DNA of 8,084 nt. Source: Comamonadaceae bacterium (GTDB lineage Bacteria; Pseudomonadota; Gammaproteobacteria; Burkholderiales; Burkholderiaceae_C). Positions 1 through 5,352 of the stretch are shown here, piece by piece. Made by a program: the position numbers and the translations under genes. Numbering within the stretch: the first letter of the stretch is position 1; every line of letters starts with the position of its first letter. A model generated the notes under the pieces. That model did no database searches, had not been told where the DNA came from, and saw only the letters and a program-made list of their open reading frames with translations. Where the stretch lies: positions 1-8,084 of the forward strand of contig JAJTBK010000145.1 of NCBI GenBank assembly GCA_021286965.1, in the 5' to 3' direction.

Positions 1-726
1 CGCAGCCTGTATGCGCTGCGCCTGCTTGACCATGCCGCCTGGGAGCGCATGACCAGTGCCATGACGCTGCCCACTCCCCGGCTGGCGCTGAGCCTGCCCG
101 AAACCCCGCAGCGGCGCAGCGCCTTTTTGCAGATCTGCCCCCCGGGCGTGCAATGCTTTGACGGCATCCGCTATACCCCCGGTTGGGTGGGCTGTGCGCT
201 CAGCTACCGCTACCTGGCGCAAAAAGCCCTGCAAGCGGGCTGGCCACGGTTAGAGGTCATGGAGGATGATGTCGAGTTCCCTGCCAACTACACGCCGCGT
301 CGCGCTCTGGTGGACGCTTACCTGGCCGAGAGTGAAGGCGAGTGGGATGTTTTTGCCGGTCTCGTCGCCCTGGTGCACTCCGATACACGCATCCTGCGCG
401 TTGAGCGCCGCGACGGCACCACCTTCGTCACCATGGATCGCATGATCAGCATGGTGCACAACATCTACACCCCCGCCGCCCAAAAGCTGTTGGCGCAGTG
501 GAACCCGCACAACCAGGATCCCCACACCAACACCATCGACCGCCATCTGCAAAACAGTGGCCAGCTGCGCGTAGTGGTGGCGCTGCCCTTCCTGGTGGGG
601 CACCACGAAGAGTTGCACTCTTCACTTTGGGGCGTACAAAACAGCCAGTACACCGATTTGATTGCGCAGGCCCAAGACCAACTGCAGGCGATGGTGCAGC
701 AGTTCGAGCAGGGTTCTACCCGCTAG
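1..726 (+). CDS. Glycosyltransferase family 25 (LPS-type) protein, 5' end outside the window
   Basis: Probable glycosyltransferase of the GT25 type (LPS or surface-glycan sugar transfer, cytoplasmic). The frame is open to the left edge, so the gene probably starts upstream. ATG at 49 and ATG at 61 are possible internal starts; GGGAG at 41-45 lies only 3 nt before the first, too close for a good ribosome binding site. Numbered from the ATG at 49 (225 residues): a first strand with PETPQRR (17-23), the block GWVGCALSY (45-53), and the acidic MEDDVEF (71-77), matching the family's G-x-x-G-C-x-x-S-H ... EDD signature and its metal/nucleotide-sugar site. The usual His after Ser is Tyr here. A conserved-looking Asp lies in NTIDRHL (162-168), and LPFLVGHHEELHSSLWG (179-195) resembles the family's C-terminal motif. 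The stop at 724-726 interlocks with the stop of the convergent acyltransferase gene. Family call fairly firm; substrate unknown. Confidence 0.75.
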   Translation, partial: RSLYALRLLDHAAWERMTSAMTLPTPRLALSLPETPQRRSAFLQICPPGVQCFDGIRYTPGWVGCALSYRYLAQKALQAGWPRLEVMEDDVEFPANYTPRRALVDAYLAESEGEWDVFAGLVALVHSDTRILRVERRDGTTFVTMDRMISMVHNIYTPAAQKLLAQWNPHNQDPHTNTIDRHLQNSGQLRVVVALPFLVGHHEELHSSLWGVQNSQYTDLIAQAQDQLQAMVQQFEQGSTR

Positions 727-1802
727 CGCTGGGGCCGCAAGTTCAACACGTTCTCGGGGTGGGGCTGCAGGCGTGCAATCAGGCGCTGGCCGATGGCGAT
801 GGCGCGTTTTTCTACCAAGTGCCAGGAGGCGTAGCCCAGCCCCAGGCTCAATGCCAGCGCCACCAGCTGGTTGAAGACAACGCCCTGTCCCGGCCACAGC
901 CATTGCAGCGTTTGTTGTACTGGGAACCCCCAAAGGTACACCCCGTACGACAGATCGGCAGCCGGCTTGAGCCGGCGCACGGGGGCGAGCCCTGACAGGT
1001 ACAGGATGCCGAAGAACAGGGCAGCGTAAAAAAGATAAAACGAATGGGCCGAAGGGCGCAGCAGCCAGTACAGCACGCCCCATCCCAGCACCGTGCCAAT
1101 ATTGACCTCAATCCGCTCCTTGAACAGGGCCAGCAGGGCACCAGCGGCAAAACACGGCGCCAGCAAATCGACCTCGGACAGGGGCGGGCGCCATGTGAAC
1201 AATAGCCGGTTTCCCAAGAGCGGATCGAGGGCCAGCACGCAACCAACCACAACCGCCAGCCATGGGCGCCGCAGCACGCCCACTATGAACAAGGCCAGCA
1301 GCGCCAGGTAGGCGCCCACCTCGTGGGCCAATGTCCAGAGTGAACCGTTGATAGATTCTTTCAATGGGTTTTCCTGGAAAACACCGGGCAGTGCATACTG
1401 CGTGCTCAGCAAGAGGTTGTCGCGGATGTAGTGATAAGTGGCAGCCTGTGCAAAGTACTCGCTCGCGGGGAGTGCGGAAACCCAAGGGCCGAGCAACAGG
1501 GCGCAGACCAGCACGACGCAGGCCAAAGCAGGCCAGATGCGAAAGAACCGGGCAATGACAAAGTGCAGCACATTGCGCTTGTGCAGGAGGCTGTTCGTGA
1601 CCACGAGACCACTGAGGAAGAAAAAAATTTTGACCGCCAAGGAGCCGGAGTAGTCATGTTGCAGCCATGCGCCGACCACGTCGGTGCGGCCCGCCTGGGG
1701 GGCAATGGCATAGGCATGGCCATAGATGACCATGCAGGCAGCGAGCAGCCGGAAGATGTCGAGGTTGTTGTTTTCTTTGCGCAAGAGTTCGGAAAGCTTC
1801 AT
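723..1802 (-). CDS. Acyltransferase-3 family membrane protein (OafA-like)
   Basis: Integral inner-membrane O-acyltransferase, 359 residues, of the acyltransferase-3 family, which transfers acetyl or other acyl groups to surface polysaccharide, LPS or small molecules. Visible: NNNLDIFRLLAACMVIYGHA (11-30) with the conserved His29 in the first membrane segment, KIFFFLSGLVVT (58-69), the basic ARFFRIWP (84-91), SLWTLAHEVGAY (154-165) with the family's conserved Glu161, SYGVYLWGFPVQQ (285-297), about ten hydrophobic segments, and a final HLVEKR (328-333). Length is normal for the family. The start chosen is ATG at 1802, which gives the usual short lead before the LDIFRLLA segment; a TTG at 1859 in the same frame would add 19 residues with no membrane-protein character. 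No strong ribosome binding site is visible at either. The gene diverges from the surface-protein gene and converges on the glycosyltransferase gene. The acyl acceptor cannot be told from sequence. Confidence 0.88.
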   Translation of the reverse strand: MKLSELLRKENNNLDIFRLLAACMVIYGHAYAIAPQAGRTDVVGAWLQHDYSGSLAVKIFFFLSGLVVTNSLLHKRNVLHFVIARFFRIWPALACVVLVCALLLGPWVSALPASEYFAQAATYHYIRDNLLLSTQYALPGVFQENPLKESINGSLWTLAHEVGAYLALLALFIVGVLRRPWLAVVVGCVLALDPLLGNRLLFTWRPPLSEVDLLAPCFAAGALLALFKERIEVNIGTVLGWGVLYWLLRPSAHSFYLFYAALFFGILYLSGLAPVRRLKPAADLSYGVYLWGFPVQQTLQWLWPGQGVVFNQLVALALSLGLGYASWHLVEKRAIAIGQRLIARLQPHPENVLNLRPQR

Positions 1803-1913
1803 GGGGGCCCAGATCCAGATTCGGTGCGGGTGAGGATAGCAGGGCACTTGTCGCTGCAACCGTTGCGCAAAGGCGACGGTTTGGGGGCATCCGGGGGCTT
1901 GGGGTGCGAAAAA

Positions 1914-1947
1914 GTCAACCTGCCGGGCTAAGTATTGTTCCTATAAT
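1914..1947 (+). promoter_or_regulatory. Predicted sigma-70 promoter of the surface-protein gene
   Basis: A perfect TATAAT -10 box lies at 1942-1947 in an AT-rich island within otherwise G-rich sequence, 126 bases before the ATG of the surface-protein gene. No good -35 box is found at 16-18 bp (the 17-bp position reads CCTGCC); GTCAAC at 1914-1919 is too distant (22 bp). On the opposite strand the same bases include TTGACT (1913-1918), a fair -35 for the divergent acyltransferase gene, but its 17-bp partner is CCCGGA, so that promoter is not supported. The -10 call is good; activator dependence or an unusual -35 is inference. Confidence 0.55.
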
Positions 1948-1966
1948 GGCTGGCCGATCGATGCAG

Positions 1967-2053
1967 GTGCGCCCTTTGGCGTACTGTGTGTCAAACGGGT
2001 TTCAGGCTAGCTGGGGAGTGCTTTGGCAGGAACCCAAAAGCTGAACTAGTTCC
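1967..2053 (+). promoter_or_regulatory. Structured 5' leader of the surface-protein mRNA
   Basis: If transcription starts about 7 nt after the TATAAT box, the leader is about 120 nt and contains no gene. It holds a stem at 1967-1973/1978-1984 (GTGCGCC, loop CTTT, GGCGTAC; one G-U pair) close to the 5' end, a short stem TTTGG/CCAAA at 2022-2026/2034-2038, and a perfect 10-bp palindrome GAACTAGTTC at 2043-2052. GGAAC at 2029-2033 could instead pair with GTTCC at 2049-2053, which ends 10 nt before the ribosome binding site. A 5' hairpin that protects the message would suit an abundant protein; that role is inference. Confidence 0.4.
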
Positions 2054-2062
2054 AACTTTTTT

Positions 2063-2068
2063 TAGAGG
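2063..2068 (+). promoter_or_regulatory. Ribosome binding site of the surface-protein gene
   Basis: TAGAGG lies 5 nt before the ATG at 2074 and follows a run of T bases, giving an unstructured, accessible initiation region. It fixes the start codon, which is followed at once by a typical Sec signal peptide. Confidence 0.75.
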
Positions 2069-2073
2069 TTTTC

Positions 2074-3921
2074 ATGAAACTTACCAAAGTAGCTTTTGCT
2101 GTTGCTAGCGCCCTGGTCGTGGCAGGCGCAGCGCACGCTGGTCAGATCGACTCTTCGTCTGCCACGCTGGCCATCGAAGTCATCAAGAGCGACGTGCAGG
2201 TCGTCCGTGCTCCTTCCAAGACCTACAACTTTGCCGGTGACATCGATGCCCGTACCAACGAGCAGCGCCTGCAACTGCAATACACCCTGGCCAAGGGCAC
2301 CTGGGCCGTCGGTGCTGGCAACCTGATTACCACTGCAGACAACCTGGTCGATGTCAGCGCCCAAGGTACGGTGATCGCTGCCTACACCGATGCGGCGAAT
2401 GCTCCCCAAACGACTTTCCCCGCAGGCACGGCTATCAATGCTTTCGTGACGAACAGCGGCAAGACGTTGGTGTTCAACATCACGGTGCCGGCTGCCGCTG
2501 CCAATTTGCTGCGTGCTCCCTCCATTACCATCAACCCGGCAGCCCTGGGCGCTGGTAACGTGGGTGTGACGGGTCTGTTGGCGGTGGCTGGTGCGACGGC
2601 TTGCGTGGCTCCGGATCAAAACCTGGACATCAATTTCAAGCATTTCACCAACCACACGGGTGCTGCCGTCCTGCAAACCGTGGCTTCGCCTGACTCGGAA
2701 CACGTTCGTTCCGGCTCGACCAACGATGCCCGCCTGCTGAATTTCACGCAAAACCTGGACTTCCAATTCACCCCGGCTGCATCGTCGTCGCGCACCAGCG
2801 CTGCTACGCTGAACACCACGCTGTCCGCGCCGGCAAACTACAATACCACCACTTTCGCTGGCATCGCTTTTGGCAACAAGACGCACTACCTGGGTAAGGT
2901 CAACCTGCGCCAGAAGTCCAATGGTCTGGATTTGGACTACGTGCACACCTATGGTGATTCCGTGTCTCCGTTCGTGGCCACCAACCCGTTCATCGCCGGC
3001 GACTTTGAGTTCCCCGCCGCTGGCACTGGTGCTACCAAGGACGCTGGTATGGTCGAATTGGCCACTGGTGGCGCTGCTGTGCAAGTGACGCTGTCGACGG
3101 CATGGCCGGTGGGTACCGTGCTGACCGCACGTGATGCCGCTGGTGCTGCGATTGCTGGTATCGCCGATGTGACCACCATCGCTGGTCAGACGGTTCTGGT
3201 GCTGCAAGCCACTACCCCGGCTGCTGCTGCTGCCCTGGCCAATGGCGTGAACGTGTTTGCCATTTTCCCCGGTACGGCTCTGATCCCCCAAAGCGGTGGT
3301 CTGGCAACCGTGGCTTCGCTGACCAAGGCTGCCTCGATTGCGGCTCCGGACAAGTCTGAGCAAAACAACACCTGCTCCGGCACCTTGATGGGTATCGGCG
3401 GTGGCATCAAGATCGACGTGCGTAACTACGCTGCCTACGCCACCTTTGGTGACAATGGTCCTGCTACCACGGTTCGCCTGATCAACAACAGCGAAACCCA
3501 AACCGCTGACATCTACGCTCAGATGATCTACGCTGACGGCACCTACGGCGCCTGGGGCCAGCTGCCTACGCTGAAGCCGCGTGAAGTCATGAACATGTCG
3601 AACAAGGCGATTGAAGCCCTGTTGACCAACGCTGCAGCTACCACCAACCCGTTCGGCGGCGCAGCCGTTGGTTACACGGCCAAGGGTGGCAACACGGTGG
3701 TGGGTGGCTCCAAGGCCGGCATCAGCGACCGCCTGCGCATCGTGTCGAACACCGGCTCGACCCTGCGCGTGCAGAGCTACATGGTGGTTGGTAACTCGGT
3801 GATCGATACCTCCAACGCCCAAGGCGTGGACTTCGAAAACGCCCGTGATGCAGTGCCGAGCACGGCTATCGATGCCCAGCCCGTGTCGCAAGACGCCATC
3901 AATGGCCTGAGCAAGCAATAA
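2074..3921 (+). CDS. Secreted S-layer-like surface protein (possible NpdA-type)
   Basis: Exported protein of 615 residues. Residues 1-22 are a Sec signal peptide (Lys3/Lys5, hydrophobic core, cut after AHA before GQIDSS). The mature part is rich in Ala, Thr, Gly, Asn and Val, with alternating hydrophobic residues suggesting beta-sandwich structure, and holds only two cysteines (177 and 434), a plausible single disulfide. A C-terminal section (about 445-590) starts with KIDVRNYAAYATFGDNG and repeats a strand pattern (TVRLINNS, YAQMIYADGTYG, RLRIVSNTGSTLRVQSYMVV). No transmembrane barrel pattern or terminal Phe is seen, so a porin is unlikely. Codon choice is narrow (CTG, GCT, GGT, AAC, ACC), unlike the flanking genes, and together with TATAAT, a good ribosome site and a strong terminator suggests very high expression. 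It is monocistronic. These traits fit an S-layer protein; likeness to the Delftia nanopod protein NpdA is suggested from memory and untested. Calling it an exported surface protein is firm; S-layer identity is inference. Confidence 0.8.
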   Translation: MKLTKVAFAVASALVVAGAAHAGQIDSSSATLAIEVIKSDVQVVRAPSKTYNFAGDIDARTNEQRLQLQYTLAKGTWAVGAGNLITTADNLVDVSAQGTVIAAYTDAANAPQTTFPAGTAINAFVTNSGKTLVFNITVPAAAANLLRAPSITINPAALGAGNVGVTGLLAVAGATACVAPDQNLDINFKHFTNHTGAAVLQTVASPDSEHVRSGSTNDARLLNFTQNLDFQFTPAASSSRTSAATLNTTLSAPANYNTTTFAGIAFGNKTHYLGKVNLRQKSNGLDLDYVHTYGDSVSPFVATNPFIAGDFEFPAAGTGATKDAGMVELATGGAAVQVTLSTAWPVGTVLTARDAAGAAIAGIADVTTIAGQTVLVLQATTPAAAAALANGVNVFAIFPGTALIPQSGGLATVASLTKAASIAAPDKSEQNNTCSGTLMGIGGGIKIDVRNYAAYATFGDNGPATTVRLINNSETQTADIYAQMIYADGTYGAWGQLPTLKPREVMNMSNKAIEALLTNAAATTNPFGGAAVGYTAKGGNTVVGGSKAGISDRLRIVSNTGSTLRVQSYMVVGNSVIDTSNAQGVDFENARDAVPSTAIDAQPVSQDAINGLSKQ

Positions 3922-3935
3922 TCGGTTTACCGATT
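3920..3935 (+). other. Short hairpin directly after the surface-protein stop codon
   Basis: AATCGG (3920-3925), loop TTTA, CCGATT (3930-3935) form a perfect 6-bp stem that begins inside the TAA stop codon and ends 6 nt before the terminator stem. It has no T run of its own. It may protect the 3' end or aid release; role inferred. Confidence 0.45.
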
Positions 3936-3941
3936 GTCATC

Positions 3942-3969
3942 AAAAGGGAGCTTCGGCTCCCTTTTTTTT
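3942..3969 (+). terminator. Strong rho-independent terminator of the surface-protein gene
   Basis: A perfect 10-bp stem, AAAAGGGAGC (3942-3951) and GCTCCCTTTT (3956-3965), closes on the very stable TTCG tetraloop and runs into eight T bases (3962-3969). It starts 20 nt after the stop codon of the surface-protein gene and marks that gene as a single-gene unit. The A-run on the left arm makes the structure partly usable from the other strand for any transcript leaving the minus-strand acyltransferase gene. Confidence 0.93.
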
Positions 3970-4181
3970 AGGGCTCCTTTGCGTTCAGCGTTGAACGCAT
4001 GAGCGTGCCTGATCCCTCGTTGCGCGCTGACCCTAGCCTGATCCTGCAACCGGGCACTCATATTAAAGCTTTGTTCGCGTTGTGAGACCCGGCCATCTCT
4101 TGATGGCTGCCCACGACAAGCCCTGTGCGGCGACCAGTCAACAGAGGCTGTGGTGGCTCTGGCTGTGGTAGAGACAGTGGG
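3970..4181. other. Non-coding gap between convergent genes, with palindromes
   Basis: No supported gene lies here. The two flanking genes point toward this gap, so no promoter is required. It contains a perfect 8-bp inverted repeat TGCGTTCA/TGAACGCA (3980-3987 and 3992-3999, loop GCGT) and a 6-bp stem GCCATC/GATGGC (4092-4097/4102-4107, loop TCTT). Neither is followed by a T run on either strand, so I see no clear terminator for the minus-strand acyltransferase gene. A 28-codon frame at 3999-4085 lacks a ribosome binding site and is not called. Confidence 0.6.
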
Positions 4182-5291
4182 TTATGTCTGTGCGCGGCGA
4201 TACCACCGCCGCAGCGGCATTTCCAGCCCGTGGTAGCTGGCCGCTGCGCAGGCAAAGGTCAAGAGCGTCGCCGCAGCCATGCTGTAGGCCAGCGGCAGCT
4301 GGTGCCGTTCGCCGTGGTACTGGGCGAGGCGAAACAGGGGGTAGTGCCAGAGGTACAGTCCGTAGGACCAGTGCCCGATGCGCACCAGCCAGGGCTGTGC
4401 CAGCCACCGGGTCAGCCCCTGCCCGGGGGGTTGTAGCAGGCAAAACACCAGGCCCGCACTGCCCAGAGCGGCAAGCAGGTAGCCGTAGCGGAACATGGCA
4501 GGCTGCTGCCATTGCGCCCCGTGCATGGCTGCCAGGAGCAGCGCCAGCAGGATCCAGGCGAGTGCACCGTACAGCGGCCGTGCTCGGGTCGTTGGCGGGG
4601 GGGCAGTGGTAGAGCGTTGCAGTAGCGTCCAGGCCAGGGTGCACCCTGTCAGCAGGGCCATGGCGCGGGTATCGAGTCCGTTATACAAACGCGAAGGGCT
4701 GGCGCCTTCGTGGTGCAGCCATAGCATCCAGCCTGCACTGGCAAGGGCCGCAGTGGCGCAGCCCAAGGCCATGCGCCGGGCGCTGGTATGGCGGCCGGCT
4801 ACCAGGGCCAGCAGCAGCGCCCACAACAGGTAGAACTGCTCTTCAATACCCAGGGACCAGCTGTGGCCCAGGTAGTCCACCGCATTCCAGTGCCAGGCCC
4901 GAGCCCAGTGGGCCCAGGCCAAGGCGACGATGGCACTGTCTTGGCCCCAGCGCTGGGCCACGGTGGGTGGCAGCCAGTCGGTGAGGGTGGCGCAGGCGAT
5001 GTAGGCCAGCAGCAGCAACCACAGCGCCGGCTGTAGGCGCACCAGGCGGCGCATGAAGAATGCCCCAAGGGCAATGTGGCCGCGTGTGCGCAGCTCAAGC
5101 CCGAGCTGGGTGGTGATGAGAAAGCCGCTGAGGACGAAAAATACATCGACCCCCAGAAAGCCTCCGCGAGCCCCTGGCCATTGCGCATGAAAGAGCATGA
5201 CCGCCAGCACGGCGACTGCACGCAGGCCGTCGAGAGCGCCCCAGTAGGGCATGGCGGCGCAAGGGGCGGAGCCAGCAGCTTGCGATGGCAT
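4182..5291 (-). CDS. Acyltransferase-3 family membrane protein (OafA/YrhL type)
   Basis: Second integral-membrane O-acyltransferase, 369 residues, clearly closer to the OafA/YrhL branch than the first. Visible in order: ALDGLRAVAVLAVMLFHA (19-36) with the conserved His35; GGFLGVDVFFVLSGFLIT (43-60); the basic RRLVRLQP (81-88); SWSLGIEEQFYLLW (144-157) with the conserved Glu; RLYNGLDTRAMALLTG (201-216); HWSYGLYLWHYPLF (307-320); and SYHGLEMPLRRW (352-363) near the C terminus. About ten membrane helices; no added SGNH esterase domain, so it is the membrane-only form. Start uncertain: ATG at 5291 abuts the hairpin element and has no ribosome site; ATG at 5252 (residue 14) gives the start MPYWGALDGLRA and is equally plausible. 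The gene follows the secretin gene on the same strand after 61 or 100 nt, so co-transcription is possible. Likely role: O-acylation of LPS, capsule or a surface glycan. Confidence 0.9.
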   Translation of the reverse strand: MPSQAAGSAPCAAMPYWGALDGLRAVAVLAVMLFHAQWPGARGGFLGVDVFFVLSGFLITTQLGLELRTRGHIALGAFFMRRLVRLQPALWLLLLAYIACATLTDWLPPTVAQRWGQDSAIVALAWAHWARAWHWNAVDYLGHSWSLGIEEQFYLLWALLLALVAGRHTSARRMALGCATAALASAGWMLWLHHEGASPSRLYNGLDTRAMALLTGCTLAWTLLQRSTTAPPPTTRARPLYGALAWILLALLLAAMHGAQWQQPAMFRYGYLLAALGSAGLVFCLLQPPGQGLTRWLAQPWLVRIGHWSYGLYLWHYPLFRLAQYHGERHQLPLAYSMAAATLLTFACAAASYHGLEMPLRRWYRRAQT

Positions 5292-5295
5292 ATTT

Positions 5296-5334
5296 GCTAT
5301 TAAAAATATAGCTCCTGGCGCCTGTTTGGCGCCA
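5296..5334. repeat. Double-hairpin intergenic element, possible dispersed family repeat
   Basis: Two adjacent perfect stems lie between the secretin stop and the second acyltransferase gene: GCTAT (5296-5300)/ATAGC (5308-5312) with a 7-nt A/T-only loop, and TGGCGCC (5316-5322)/GGCGCCA (5328-5334) with loop TGTTT. The layout, an AT-looped GCTAT/ATAGC stem joined by a few bases to a GC-rich stem, resembles short elements that I recall as numerous between genes in Comamonadaceae genomes; this is recollection, not a search. Read on the minus strand, the GC-rich stem is followed after some 9 nt by TTTTT, so it may also act as a weak terminator or 3' stabiliser for the secretin message. Confidence 0.5.
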
Positions 5335-5352
5335 CTTCTCTGTGTTTTGAAT

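Noticed and set aside
1881..1904. G-rich stretch as a G-quadruplex
   Set aside because: Only three close runs of four or more G are present; a fourth at suitable spacing is missing.
2062..3918. A 618-codon open frame antisense to the whole surface-protein gene
   Set aside because: It mirrors the surface-protein gene and follows from its narrow codon choice. The product is His/Arg/Gly/Ser-rich without any domain, and the plus strand has a signal peptide, ribosome site, promoter and terminator.
2074..3921. Surface-protein gene as an outer-membrane porin
   Set aside because: It lacks the regular amphipathic barrel strands and a C-terminal Phe or Tyr signal; it ends in GLSKQ.
3999..4085. A 28-codon plus-strand frame in the gap after the surface-protein terminator
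   Set aside because: No ribosome binding site or promoter, and its start lies within the arm of a palindrome.
4092..4107. GCCATC/GATGGC hairpin as terminator of the second acyltransferase gene
   Set aside because: Read on the minus strand it is followed by CGGGTCTC, with no T run, and the stem is only 6 bp.
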